Source: Coriobacteriaceae bacterium AM100-PB1-1D-6A
Lineage (GTDB): Bacteria; Actinomycetota; Coriobacteriia; Coriobacteriales; Coriobacteriaceae
NCBI GenBank assembly: GCA_027660625.1
Contig: JAQDNC010000005.1
Span: 91,529-155,528, forward strand
Direction of reading: 5' to 3'
DNA length: 64,000 nt
Below, in pieces: positions 25,181 through 34,470 of this stretch. The first letter of the stretch is position 1; each line of letters begins with the position of its first letter. Both the position numbers and the translations under genes were made by a program. The notes under the pieces were generated by a model. The model saw only the letters and a program-made list of their open reading frames with translations. It had not been told where the DNA came from and did no database searches.

Positions 25181-27634
25181 ATGCGTGTTTCTTACGACTG
25201 GCTCAAGACCATGATCGATATTCCGGAGGATCCCAAGACCCTTTCGGACGAATATATCCGTACCGGCACCGAGGTCGAGGCGATCGACACCGTGGGCGAG
25301 TCCTTCGACCACGTGGTGACTGCCAAGGTGCTCACCAAGACCCCGCACCCCGATAGCGACCACATGTATGTGTGCTCGGTCGACGTGGGCGACAAGAACC
25401 TCGACGCCGACGGCAACCCCGCCCCGCTGCAGATCGTCTGCGGCGCGCAGAACTTTGAGGCCGGCGACCACATCGTCACGGCAATGATCGGCGCTGTGCT
25501 TCCCGGCGACGTCAAGATCAAGAAGAGCAAGCTTCGTGGCGTCGTGTCCATGGGCATGAACTGCTCTGCACGCGAGCTCGGCCTGGGCGGCGACCACTCC
25601 GGCATCATGATCCTGCCCGAGGATACGCCCTGCGGCATGCCGTTTGCCGAGTACGTGGGCTCGAGCGACACCGTGCTCGACTGCGAGATCACGCCCAACC
25701 GTCCCGATTGCCTGTCCATGATCGGCATGGCTCGCGAGACCGGCGCCATCTTCGACCGCGATTTCCACGTTGAGCTGCCTGCCATCAAGGCCGAGACCGG
25801 CCGCGCGACCGACGACGAGCTTTCGGTCGAGATTGCCGACGAGGGCCTGTGCGACCGCTATGTCGCCCGCATCGTGCGCAACGTCAAGGTCGGCCCGTCG
25901 CCCGACTGGATGGTCAAGCGCCTCAACGCCCTGGGCGTGCGCCCGCACAACAACATCGTCGACATCACCAACTATGTGATGATGCTCACCGGTCAGCCGC
26001 TGCACGCCTTTGACCTGGACACCTTTGCCGAGCGCGATGGCCACCGCCGCGTGGTGGTTCGCGCCGCCCAGCAGGACGAGAAGTTCACGACGCTCGACGG
26101 CGAGGAGCGTACGCTCGACGCCGGCATGGGTCTCATCACCGACGGCGAGCGTCCCGTGGCGCTGGCCGGCGTTATGGGCGGCATGGATTCCGAGATCGAG
26201 GACGACACCGTCGACGTGATGGTCGAGAGCGCCTGCTTCAACGCCGGTCGCACCTCGCACACCAGCCGCGACCTGTCGCTAATCTCCGATGCCTCCATTC
26301 GCTTTGAGCGTCAGGTCGATGAGACCGGTTGCGTGGATGTCGCCAACGTTACCTGCGCGCTGATCGAGGAGATCGCCGGCGGCGAGGTCGCTCCCGGCTA
26401 TGTTGACGTTTTCCCCGCGCCCAAGAGCATCGACAGCATCAAGCTGCGCTTGGCCCGCGTGCACGCCATCTGCGGCGCCGACATCGAGCCCGACTTTATC
26501 GAGCGCTCGCTCACCCGCCTGGGCTGCACCGTCGAGCGCGACGGCGAGGACTTTATGGTCACCCCGCCGAGCTTCCGTCCCGACCTGCCGCGCGAGATTG
26601 ACCTGATCGAGGAGGTCCTGCGCCTGTGGGGCATGGGCCGTGTGACGGCGACCATCCCGGCTGCCAAGAACCACATCGGCGGCTTGACCCGCGAACAGAA
26701 GCTCACCCGCAAGGTCGGCGAGATCCTGCGCGCCTGCGGTCTCAACGAGACCACGACCTTTGGCTTTGCCGCCCCGGGCGACCTGGAGAAGATCGGCATG
26801 TCCACCGAGGGCCGCGGCTGCCCCGTGGTGCTTATGAACCCGCTGGTGGCCGAGCAGACCGAGATGCGCCGCTCACTGCTGCCGGGTCTGCTGCAGTCTG
26901 TGGCCTATAACGAGGCCCACGGCACGCCCAACGTGCACCTGTACGAGGTTGGCAGCCTGTTCCACGGTCGCGAGAACGCCAGTCTGCCCAAGGAGACCAA
27001 GTCCGTGGCGGGTGTGCTCTCGGGCCAGTGGAGCAAGCAGTCCTGGAACATGAAGTACCGCAAGCTGCGTTTCTTCTTTGGCAAGGGCATTGTCGAGGAG
27101 CTGCTTGCCCAGTTGCGTATCGAGAAGGTCCGCTTCCGTCCCGTCGGGGGCGAGGGCTACGCTTTCTTGCAGCCGGGTCGTGCGGCCGAGGTTCTGTCCG
27201 GCGGCACCGTGCTGGGCTGGGTCGGCGAGATCCACCCCGAGGCGCGCGAGGCGATGGGCATCGATGAGGTCGTCGTTGCCTTTGAGCTCGATCTGGACAA
27301 GCTGATCAAGGGCGCCCGCAACCAGGAGAACTACCGCGAGTTCTCCCAGTACCCGGCTGTTGAGCATGACCTGGCTATCGTGGTCGACAATTCCGTGACC
27401 TGCGAGGACCTTGAGCGCCGCATTACCAGCGCCGGCGGCAAGCTGCTTGAGGGCGTGCGTCTGTTCGATGTCTACCGCGATCCGGTCCGCGTGGGCGTGG
27501 GCAAGAAGTCCATGGCCTTTGCGCTTACGTATCGCTCCGACGACCACACGCTCACCAGCGAAGAGGTCGAAAAAGCGCACCAGAAGATCGTCACCAAGGT
27601 GTGCAAGGGCGTAAACGGCGAGGTCCGCGGCTAG
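25181..27634 (+). CDS. pheT: Phenylalanyl-tRNA synthetase beta subunit
   Basis: The product is 817 residues with the full domain order: N-terminal region (MRVSYDWLKTMIDIP), EMAP-type tRNA-binding domain (about 40-155), B3/4 editing domain (about 210-380), B5 (about 405-475), catalytic-like core, and C-terminal FDX-ACB domain (from about 720, SQYPAVEHDLAIVVD). It binds tRNA-Phe and removes mischarged Tyr. AAAGGAG precedes the ATG. It is co-expressed with pheS. Confidence 0.97.
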   Translation: MRVSYDWLKTMIDIPEDPKTLSDEYIRTGTEVEAIDTVGESFDHVVTAKVLTKTPHPDSDHMYVCSVDVGDKNLDADGNPAPLQIVCGAQNFEAGDHIVTAMIGAVLPGDVKIKKSKLRGVVSMGMNCSARELGLGGDHSGIMILPEDTPCGMPFAEYVGSSDTVLDCEITPNRPDCLSMIGMARETGAIFDRDFHVELPAIKAETGRATDDELSVEIADEGLCDRYVARIVRNVKVGPSPDWMVKRLNALGVRPHNNIVDITNYVMMLTGQPLHAFDLDTFAERDGHRRVVVRAAQQDEKFTTLDGEERTLDAGMGLITDGERPVALAGVMGGMDSEIEDDTVDVMVESACFNAGRTSHTSRDLSLISDASIRFERQVDETGCVDVANVTCALIEEIAGGEVAPGYVDVFPAPKSIDSIKLRLARVHAICGADIEPDFIERSLTRLGCTVERDGEDFMVTPPSFRPDLPREIDLIEEVLRLWGMGRVTATIPAAKNHIGGLTREQKLTRKVGEILRACGLNETTTFGFAAPGDLEKIGMSTEGRGCPVVLMNPLVAEQTEMRRSLLPGLLQSVAYNEAHGTPNVHLYEVGSLFHGRENASLPKETKSVAGVLSGQWSKQSWNMKYRKLRFFFGKGIVEELLAQLRIEKVRFRPVGGEGYAFLQPGRAAEVLSGGTVLGWVGEIHPEAREAMGIDEVVVAFELDLDKLIKGARNQENYREFSQYPAVEHDLAIVVDNSVTCEDLERRITSAGGKLLEGVRLFDVYRDPVRVGVGKKSMAFALTYRSDDHTLTSEEVEKAHQKIVTKVCKGVNGEVRG

Positions 27635-27755
27635 GATTTGCGCTGGGTATAGGCCAGCGGTGGCTGCCGCCGAGTCCTACGTGACTGCTATGCTCGATAT
27701 AAGGCGCTGCTGAGCCTGCATATATGACACGCGCATTACATAACGGCGTGCTGCT

Positions 27756-27784
27756 TTGTCGGCAGTGCGCCGTTTTGCTATGAT
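27756..27784 (+). promoter_or_regulatory. Promoter of the cobalt/nickel transporter operon
   Basis: TTGTCG (27756-27761), 17-bp spacer, TATGAT (27779-27784). The expected transcription start at about 27791 lies just before the palindrome at 27795. Confidence 0.65.
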
Positions 27785-27794
27785 AGCCCGCGGC

Positions 27795-27822
27795 GTGTTA
27801 CGAATCTGACATTACGTAACAC
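27795..27822. promoter_or_regulatory. Operator-like palindrome upstream of cbiM
   Basis: GTGTTACG (27795-27802) and CGTAACAC (27815-27822) are perfect 8-bp complements separated by 12 bp. They sit at the predicted transcription start, where a bound repressor would block the promoter. A metal-sensing regulator of the NikR or similar kind is plausible but not shown. Confidence 0.6.
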
Positions 27823-27879
27823 TGACAAGGTGATTTTAGCGGCGTTGCAATTCCGCGCGCCGATAACCGGGAGGCGTAT

Positions 27880-28965
27880 ATGCACATTCCAGACAACTAC
27901 CTGTCCCCGCAGACCGATGCCGTCATGGCGGTGGCGATGGTGCCCGTATGGGTTCACTGCATCAAAAAGGTGCGCGCCACGCTCGATCGCGAGCATATGG
28001 CGTTCCTGGGCATCTGCGCCGCATTCTCCTTCTTGCTCATGATGTTCAACGTGCCGCTGCCCGGCGGTACCACGGGTCACGCCGTTGGCGGCGCGCTCAT
28101 CGCGCTGCTGCTTGGCCCCGAGGCCGCTGCCATTGCCGTCTCGGTCGCGCTAGCGCTGCAGGCGCTGCTATTTGGCGACGGCGGCGTTCTGTCGTTTGGC
28201 GCCAACTGCTTTAACATGGCCTTTGTGCTGCCGTTTGTCGCTGCTATCGTGTTTCGTGCGCTCAACAGCCGTCTGCACGACAAGAGCTGGGGCACCTCGG
28301 TTTCTGCCATCGTAAGCGGCTGGGTCGGCCTGTGCCTGGCGGCCCTGTGCGCGGCAATCGAGTTCGGTATTCAGCCGATGCTCTTCACGAATGCTTCGGG
28401 CGCTCCGCTGTACTGCCCCTTCCCGCTGTCCGTGGCTATTCCTGCCATGTTGATCCCGCATATGCTGGTTGCCGGCGTGATCGAGGGCGTGGCGACGGCT
28501 GCGATCTACGGTTTCATTAAGAAGACGGCACCGAGCATTATCGTCGGGCCCGGGGCCATCGATGGCCAGCTTGCTGCCGAGGGCGCTGCTGTCAAGAAGA
28601 CCTCGCTGGTTCCCACGCTCATTTTGGTCGCCGTGCTCGTGGTGGCCACGCCGCTGGGATTGCTTGCCACCGGTGACGCCTGGGGTGAGTGGGACGCCGA
28701 GGGCGCCGCAACTGCCGTTCAGGAGGCTGGCGACGACAGCCTGCAGGCTTCGGTCGGCCTCGATACTCCGACCTTTGCCGACGCGCTGCCCACGGGTGAT
28801 TACCTGCAGGCCTATTCCGAGGAACAGGGCCTTGGCTTTGCCGGCCAGGCTGCCATGTATATCCTTTCCGGTGTGATTGGCGTGGCGGTGCTCACCATCG
28901 CATTCCGTCTGATTTCGCTGACGGTCAAGGAAAGCGGTGCTCATGGCAATAGCCGAGCTGCCTAG
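27880..28965 (+). CDS. cbiM: ECF transporter substrate component for Co/Ni (CbiM/NikM with CbiN-like tail)
   Basis: The product is 361 residues. The N-terminus MHIPDNYLSPQT is the conserved metal-binding end of CbiM/NikM, where His2 coordinates the ion. About seven membrane helices follow, including GGTTGHAVGGALIALLLGPE and GFGANCFNMAF-like segments (here LSFGANCFNMAFVLPF). Residues about 235-355 add two more helices separated by an acidic loop, resembling a fused CbiN/PDGLE part. It imports Co2+ or Ni2+ with the downstream T and A components. The 3' end overlaps the cbiQ start. Confidence 0.9.
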   Translation: MHIPDNYLSPQTDAVMAVAMVPVWVHCIKKVRATLDREHMAFLGICAAFSFLLMMFNVPLPGGTTGHAVGGALIALLLGPEAAAIAVSVALALQALLFGDGGVLSFGANCFNMAFVLPFVAAIVFRALNSRLHDKSWGTSVSAIVSGWVGLCLAALCAAIEFGIQPMLFTNASGAPLYCPFPLSVAIPAMLIPHMLVAGVIEGVATAAIYGFIKKTAPSIIVGPGAIDGQLAAEGAAVKKTSLVPTLILVAVLVVATPLGLLATGDAWGEWDAEGAATAVQEAGDDSLQASVGLDTPTFADALPTGDYLQAYSEEQGLGFAGQAAMYILSGVIGVAVLTIAFRLISLTVKESGAHGNSRAA

Positions 28966-29779
28966 CTGGCTTGCGACCGAGCAGCGTTACGAGCCCGCGG
29001 GGTTTCGGCATCGTGTGATGCAAAAGAATGTCCTGCACCTGGCGAGCCTGCTTGAGCGGGTTCGCCTGGGTGGAGGTGCGCACGAGGGCGGGTCGATGGT
29101 CGACCGCGCCCTTTCTTGCGTTTCGGCTCCGGTGCGTCTGGTGGGGATGTTCGTTTGCGTCCTGTGCGTGTGTCTGACGCAGAGCCCGCTGTACCTGATG
29201 CTGATGGCGGCTATCGCGCTGGTGCTGGTCGCAGTGCGCCCGGTGCGCGGGTTGCGCACGACCTTTGTACCGGCGCTCGGCGCCACGGGGCTTGCAGTGG
29301 TTCTGGCACTGCCTGCCCTGCTGCTGGGTGCTTCTGCCACGGGCGCCATGCTCAAGATCGCGCTCAAGACGTTTATTAATGTGTCGCTGGTGCTGGGTGT
29401 TTCGTGGACGCTCACCTGGAGCCGCATGTCGGCGGCGCTCAAAATGCTGCACCTGCCCGACGAGGTTATCTTTACGTTTGATATGGCACTCAAGCATATC
29501 GAGGTGTTGGGTCGCACGGCGCACGATCTGTGCGAATCGGTCATGCTGCGCAGCGTCGGTTCCGCGCCTGCGGGTTTTTCGCGCACCGATTCGCTGGCGG
29601 GTATCATGGGCATGACGTTTATCAAGGCGATGGAATGCAGCCGCGCGATGGACGAGGCCATGCTGTGTCGCGGCTTCGCCGGTGTGTATCCGGCGCCTGC
29701 ACGGAGCGGCTTTGGCTGGCGCGATGCGGTTTACGCGGCCGTTGTGGCGTTGCTCGTCGTGTTGTGCGCGGTGCTGTAG
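28943..29779 (+). CDS. cbiQ: ECF transporter T component (CbiQ)
   Basis: The product is 278 residues. The ATG at 28943 follows AAGGAAAG; a GTG at 28937 is possible. It has a cytoplasmic N-terminus, about five membrane helices (70-175, 255-278) and a coupling region. The family's Ala-Arg-Gly motifs appear in changed form (SRAMDEAMLCRGF and VMLRSVGS). It links the substrate component to the ATPase. It overlaps cbiM by 23 bp. Confidence 0.88.
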   Translation: MAIAELPSWLATEQRYEPAGFRHRVMQKNVLHLASLLERVRLGGGAHEGGSMVDRALSCVSAPVRLVGMFVCVLCVCLTQSPLYLMLMAAIALVLVAVRPVRGLRTTFVPALGATGLAVVLALPALLLGASATGAMLKIALKTFINVSLVLGVSWTLTWSRMSAALKMLHLPDEVIFTFDMALKHIEVLGRTAHDLCESVMLRSVGSAPAGFSRTDSLAGIMGMTFIKAMECSRAMDEAMLCRGFAGVYPAPARSGFGWRDAVYAAVVALLVVLCAVL

Positions 29780-29823
29780 CGCGGACGGTCGAACCGTTGA
29801 TGTGAGTGGGGAAGGGCGACGTT

Positions 29824-30594
29824 TTGGCAAACGATACGAATAACGCGATGGGTGCGAGCGGTGCTGCCGGCGCCGAGGTCACGCCGCTCATCGAGTTTCG
29901 CGACGTGGTGTTTTCCTATGCGGGCCATACGGTGGTCGATGGTGTGTCGCTGCAGGTCGATCGTGGTGAACTCGTTGCCCTACTCGGTCCCAACGGCTGC
30001 GGTAAGACGACGATTATGCGCCTTATCAACGGTCTTGAACTAGCGGACGCGGGTGCGTACCTGTTTGACGGGCACGTGATCGATGCGGCATATCTCAAGG
30101 ATTCCGCAGCCGCTCAGCGTTTTCATCAGCGCGTGGGCTTTGTGTTCCAGAATGCCGACGCCCAGCTGTTCTGCGCTACGGTGGGCGAGGAAGTTGCTTT
30201 TGGCCCCGCGCAGATGGGGCTGCCGACAGACGAGCTCGAGCGCCGCGTCCGCGATGCCATGGAGCTGTTCCAGGTTGTCGATCTGGTCGATGCCTCGCCC
30301 TATCAGCTTTCGGGCGGGCAAAAGAAGCGCGTTGCGCTGGCTGCGGTGGTGTCGATGAACCCCGATATCCTAGTGCTCGATGAGCCCACCAACGGGCTCG
30401 ATGAGGACTCGTGCGACATCGTAGTCAACTTTTTGCTGGCCTACGTTGCTGCCGGTAAGACGGTTTTGATGAGTACGCACCATCAAGATTTGGTGCGCCG
30501 CCTGGAGGCCCGTGCCATCTATATCGATCGATATCACCATGTGGTCGAGGCGCCCGTGCCGTCGTATGGAACCGAAAGCGGTGCTGCGGAATAG
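29824..30594 (+). CDS. cbiO: ECF transporter ATPase (CbiO)
   Basis: The product is about 256 residues. TTG at 29824 is preferred because GGGGAAGG lies 8 bp upstream; an in-frame GTG at 29806 is an alternative. All ABC motifs are present: Walker A GPNGCGKTT (about 55-63), Q-loop FQNADAQLF, signature LSGGQKKR, Walker B ILVLDEPTNGLD and H-loop STHH. It powers Co/Ni uptake and completes the cbiM-cbiQ-cbiO operon. Confidence 0.92.
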   Translation: MANDTNNAMGASGAAGAEVTPLIEFRDVVFSYAGHTVVDGVSLQVDRGELVALLGPNGCGKTTIMRLINGLELADAGAYLFDGHVIDAAYLKDSAAAQRFHQRVGFVFQNADAQLFCATVGEEVAFGPAQMGLPTDELERRVRDAMELFQVVDLVDASPYQLSGGQKKRVALAAVVSMNPDILVLDEPTNGLDEDSCDIVVNFLLAYVAAGKTVLMSTHHQDLVRRLEARAIYIDRYHHVVEAPVPSYGTESGAAE

Positions 30595-30660
30595 TTGCTG
30601 CGTAGGGTATGTATGGCCGCCTGTGCGACTCTGCCGTGATGGTATAGTTAACCAGGTTTT

Positions 30661-31521
30661 ATGGGGGTGGCTATGCCAAGTTGGAACATTCATATCGCTC
30701 AAACGGAGCGCTTGCTGGCACGTGCTAGCGTGCTTGCCGATAGCGTGCGCGACCGCAATGCCTTTTTGTTTGGCTGCGTGGTTCCGGATATCTTCGTGGG
30801 CTATATGGTCCCTGGCATCGCCGATCCCATTCCGTATCGCATTACGCACTTTGCAAAGCCCGAGCCTATCCCTAAGCCGCGCGAGCACGAGTTCTGGGAT
30901 ACCTATGTGGCGCCGCTGCTTAAAGGCGCACCCGCGGGCGAACCTGCTGAGGCTACCTCGATTGTCGAGGAGCGCGAGCGACTGAACCGCGTGCACTATC
31001 CTCAGCGCTACAGGGATGCCGAGCCGGTTGTCGGTCCCGGCGCCTGTGAGTTCTCGCTTGCGTCCGAAGATGTGGCGCAGTCGCTGCTCGATTTAACGCT
31101 GGGCGTCTGGTCGCATCTGGTGGCCGACACGGTATGGAACACGCGTGTGAACCAGTATCTGGAAGCACACGGCGGCAAGCCGTGCGAGGAATTCCGCATT
31201 AAAAAGCAGGGCGATTTTGACTGGTTTGGCAAGACGCTGGGCATCGTTTCCATTCCGCGTGCGACCGATCGCCTCTATACCGCTGCGACGCGTTTTGGGC
31301 AGTATCCCATCCATAAAGAATATGTGCTCAAGACTATCGGCGTCATGCACGAGATTGTACGCGAAAACCCCGGCGAGCCCGATCATCCGCCGTATCGCCT
31401 GCTAACCGAGGAGTTTTTCGATGCAACGTTTACCGAGGTCGTCGAGCTAACCGAGGCGGGTTTTGCCGCCCGTGTCGAATCGCCCGATGTGTCTGCGCTG
31501 CCCCTGATTGCTAGCTGCTAG
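30661..31521 (+). CDS. Zinc-dependent phospholipase C-like protein
   Basis: The product is 286 residues (ATG at 30661, or at 30673 with GGGGGTGG close by). Likely metal ligands are spaced as in the zinc-dependent PLC-like family: His in SWNIHIAQTE, Asp in GCVVPDIF, His in RITHFAK, and the helix GVWSHLVADTVWN. The conserved PIHKEYVLK-like segment and final helices fit the fold. No signal peptide is seen, so it may act inside the cell; the substrate is unknown. Its stop overlaps the stop of the convergent minus-strand gene at CTAG. Confidence 0.75.
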   Translation: MGVAMPSWNIHIAQTERLLARASVLADSVRDRNAFLFGCVVPDIFVGYMVPGIADPIPYRITHFAKPEPIPKPREHEFWDTYVAPLLKGAPAGEPAEATSIVEERERLNRVHYPQRYRDAEPVVGPGACEFSLASEDVAQSLLDLTLGVWSHLVADTVWNTRVNQYLEAHGGKPCEEFRIKKQGDFDWFGKTLGIVSIPRATDRLYTAATRFGQYPIHKEYVLKTIGVMHEIVRENPGEPDHPPYRLLTEEFFDATFTEVVELTEAGFAARVESPDVSALPLIASC

Positions 31522-32591
31522 CTGGCCGGCCCGGCAGTGAATAGCTCAACCCAATCGACAAGTAGCTCTTGCCGCAGGGCATCTTCGGCAGTGCGCTCCT
31601 GTTTAGTCTTTGGGGTGTAGGGAAGCCCAGCCATTTTATGGATGAGCTCGGCTATGTGGTTGAAGCTCTTCTTCTCCTTGATCTGGTCATAGGTAATTTG
31701 GATGACGTCGTAGCCCATGCTTGTGAGTGCGGTGGCGCGCTCGGCATCGGAGAGGCTCGCGGCTTCGCTGTCGTGGGCGGAGCGGCCTTGGCATTCAAGG
31801 ATGACGCCCATGCTGTCGGTGGCGCTTTCGATGAGGATATCGGCGTAGCAGCAGGTTTTGTCATACAGCGAACGCGCGGCTTCGCTGAGCGGGATGCGCG
31901 CGTTATTGGTGATGTCGATGCCCAGACCGCCCTCATCGCGGGGGAGCGAGATGAGAATTGACGTCTGGACTTCAAAGGGCGAGGCGGTCTGTCCTGTCAT
32001 GCGTTCGGCGGCCCAGCGGAGCTGCTTAACGCCGCGCAGGCCTGCGGCCTGCTTGGCGAACGCGGCGATATCCGCTGCGGTAAGAAGCGGCGTGCGCTTC
32101 CACAAGTTGGTGTCATTGCCCTTGGTGTCGTTAGCTCGCTCCCAGCCGCAGCTGGGCGGAATGAGCTTAAGCGAAATAGCTTCATCGAGTTGTTGTTGCG
32201 TTCGCTCGCAGGGCTTAAACACTGCAAAGGAGCCGCACATCTCGTAGCAAGCCATGAGTAACTGGCTGCGTGAGACCTGCGTGGCAAGGCTGAGCAGCGT
32301 GAACTCCGGTGAAGTGACATCAAACCCATGCTCAGTCTGCCTAAACGACCCAGGAGGCGGCTCTTGGGTTAGCAGACGGCTATGAAATAGCTTTCCGTTC
32401 GCGCGCTGTTTTCTTTCGCCCACGAATCTCCAAACTGGTGTGCCGAGCAAGTCTTTAAATACTGGTTGTTTTGAGTAGTGTACCAAGCGATGGTCATGGT
32501 CGGGCGGCAGGATTGCCGGATAGAGTCCCAGTATCTGGGGCGGGATGCGATAGTACTGAAAAGCCGTGGGTCCGCAGGCAAGAAATGACAT
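31518..32591 (-). CDS. PD-(D/E)XK-like hypothetical protein, paralogue B
   Basis: The product is 357 residues, soluble. It is a relative of the product at 5848-6951. It shares a VTSPEFTLLSLA segment, the block SPFEVQTSILISLPRDEGGL, and a C-terminal core with YADILIE, then GVILECQGRSAH, DAERATALTSMGYDVIQIT. The D...ExQ arrangement followed by an alpha-beta unit is what Vsr/DUF559-type nucleases show, and is cleaner here than in paralogue A. It may be a defence-related or toxin-like nuclease (inference). No antitoxin or methylase is adjacent. No strong ribosome site is seen at the ATG. A MITE-like element lies 45 bp upstream. Confidence 0.65.
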   Translation of the reverse strand: MSFLACGPTAFQYYRIPPQILGLYPAILPPDHDHRLVHYSKQPVFKDLLGTPVWRFVGERKQRANGKLFHSRLLTQEPPPGSFRQTEHGFDVTSPEFTLLSLATQVSRSQLLMACYEMCGSFAVFKPCERTQQQLDEAISLKLIPPSCGWERANDTKGNDTNLWKRTPLLTAADIAAFAKQAAGLRGVKQLRWAAERMTGQTASPFEVQTSILISLPRDEGGLGIDITNNARIPLSEAARSLYDKTCCYADILIESATDSMGVILECQGRSAHDSEAASLSDAERATALTSMGYDVIQITYDQIKEKKSFNHIAELIHKMAGLPYTPKTKQERTAEDALRQELLVDWVELFTAGPAS

Positions 32592-32635
32592 GGCGATCCG
32601 ATCGTTTGAGCGTAGTTTGGGCTAGAAAAGCTATC

Positions 32636-32770
32636 GGTTTCGGAAGTGCGGGGAAAAAGACAAACAGGCAAACCACAAGCGGTATTTGAGCCAACTTTAT
32701 CAGGGGTTTTGTTGAAATAAAAGGGCTTGTACTCGGAGGTAAGCAATTTTTCCCCGCACTTCCGAAAACC
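32636..32770. mobile_element. MITE-like element with 23-24-bp terminal inverted repeats
   Basis: The left end GGTTTCGGAAGTGCGGGG plus five A (32636-32658) and the right end (32747-32770) are complementary except for one extra T. The 135-bp unit has no coding capacity and is AT-richer than its surroundings. It lies between the start of the gene at 32591 and the pyruvate kinase terminator. No target-site duplication was confirmed. Confidence 0.65.
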
Positions 32771-32946
32771 AGGTCGATCTGGCTCTTGCTAAAACGATTT
32801 ATCAGCGTCGGTTAAGGTGTGGGTTTGCCACCGGGCGAACACTTTTAGCGCTTGGGACTTTATTCATTGGGCCTCGAAGGGTGGATTTCGCACTTTTGGT
32901 AAAGAAATGAGTGCGTGTTTTGCTGTGCGCCGGCATTGGAATAGAA

Positions 32947-32981
32947 AAAGGGCCCGGAAGGCTTTGCCTTCCGGGCCCTTT
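32947..32981 (-). terminator. Terminator of pyruvate kinase gene
   Basis: A 16-bp stem pairs 32947-32962 with 32966-32981 around TTT. On the minus strand it is followed by TTTCTAT. It lies about 30 bases past the stop at 33010. Confidence 0.75.
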
Positions 32982-33009
32982 GCAATGCAAGTGTGCTTGC
33001 AAGTACGAC

Positions 33010-34470
33010 TTAGCGCACCTGAGCGACGTAAGCGACGTTGGTCGAGGAGACCTTGTCCTCGAGCTGGACGCTCATGCGGGGATCGCCAGCGGTAGCGACG
33101 GTCAGGTCTCCGGCCTCGACGTAGCCGAGCTCCTTAGCGGTCTCGATCGCCTTGACGATCGTGCCGTTGACGGTGCCCTGGGTAATCTCGGCCTGGTGCG
33201 GGATAACGCCCCAGTACATGATCATCTGCTGGACGGCCCACTCGTGGCGGGAGAACGCGCAGATCGGCATGTTGGGACGGAAGTGCGAGATCAGGCGAGC
33301 GGTGCGGCCGGTGGTCGTCGGCACGGTGATGCACTTGGCGCCAACGGTGGTAGCCATGTTCACAGCGGACATACCCACAACGTTGTTGACAACACGGGTG
33401 CCGTGGGCATCGGCCGGAACCTCGAGCGGAGCGTGAGCCGGGAGGTACTTTTCGGTCTCGAGAGCAATGCTGGCCTGCATCTTAACGGCCTCGACCGGGT
33501 ACTTACCGGCAGCGGACTCGCCAGAGAGCATAACGGCGTCGGTGCCGTCGTAGATGGCGTTAGCAACGTCGGCAACCTCGGCGCGCGTCGGGCGCGGGTT
33601 CTGCTGCATGGAGTCGAGCATCTGCGTAGCGGTGATAACGGGCTTGTAGGCCGCGTTGCACTTGGCGATGATCTCCTTCTGGATGTGGGGAACGAGCTCG
33701 GGCTTGATCTCGATGCCCAGGTCGCCACGGGCAACCATGATGCCGTCGGAAGCCTCGAGGATCTCGTCGAAGTTCTCGACGCCCAGGGCGCACTCGATCT
33801 TCGGGAAGATCGTCACGTGCTCGCCACCGTTCTCGCGGCAAAGCTCGCGGATGCCGCGGACGGACTCGCCGTCACGGATGAAGGAAGCGGCGATGTAGTC
33901 GATGTTCTCGGTCAGGCCAAAGAGGATGTCCTGACGATCGCGCTCGGTGATAGCGGGCAGCGAGATGTTGACGTTGGGCATGTTGACGCCCTTGCGCTCG
34001 CCGATCAGGCCGTCGTTCTTGACGACGCAGGTCATGTCCTGGCCGTCGACGGACTCGACCTCGAGGGCAACCAGGCCGTCATCGATCAGGATGAGGGAGC
34101 CCTTCTCGACCTCGGAGGGCAGAGCCAGGTAGTCGAGGGAGATGTGCTCAGCGGTGCCGTGGAAATCCTCGGTCGTGGGCTGAGCGGTGACGACGATCTT
34201 GTCGCCGGTCTTGACGGCAACCTTCTTGCCATCGACCAGAAGGCCGGTGCGGACCTCGGGGCCCTTGGTGTCGAGCAGGATGCCGACGGGCATACCGAGC
34301 TCCTTGGAAATACGACGGACGCGCTCGATGCGACCGTGGTGCTCGTCGTAGGAGCCGTGCGAGAAGTTAAAACGGGCGACGTTCATGCCCGCCTTGATCA
34401 TCTCGCGGATGGTCTCGTCGCTATCGCAGGCGGGACCCATGGTGCATACAATCTTAGTGCGCTTGTACAT
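33010..34470 (-). CDS. pyk: Pyruvate kinase
   Basis: The product is 486 residues and converts phosphoenolpyruvate and ADP to pyruvate and ATP in glycolysis. The N-terminus RTKIVCTMGPACDSDE and MNVARFNFSHGSYDEH are diagnostic. The active-site segment IFPKIECALGVENFDEI, then VARGDLGIEI, holds the catalytic Lys and the Mg-binding Glu/Asp, and PVITATQMLDSM follows. It ends after the C-terminal allosteric domain with no PEP-utiliser extension. GGAGG precedes the ATG at 34470. A TATAAT (minus strand, 34534-34539) may be its -10 box. Confidence 0.96.
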   Translation of the reverse strand: MYKRTKIVCTMGPACDSDETIREMIKAGMNVARFNFSHGSYDEHHGRIERVRRISKELGMPVGILLDTKGPEVRTGLLVDGKKVAVKTGDKIVVTAQPTTEDFHGTAEHISLDYLALPSEVEKGSLILIDDGLVALEVESVDGQDMTCVVKNDGLIGERKGVNMPNVNISLPAITERDRQDILFGLTENIDYIAASFIRDGESVRGIRELCRENGGEHVTIFPKIECALGVENFDEILEASDGIMVARGDLGIEIKPELVPHIQKEIIAKCNAAYKPVITATQMLDSMQQNPRPTRAEVADVANAIYDGTDAVMLSGESAAGKYPVEAVKMQASIALETEKYLPAHAPLEVPADAHGTRVVNNVVGMSAVNMATTVGAKCITVPTTTGRTARLISHFRPNMPICAFSRHEWAVQQMIMYWGVIPHQAEITQGTVNGTIVKAIETAKELGYVEAGDLTVATAGDPRMSVQLEDKVSSTNVAYVAQVR

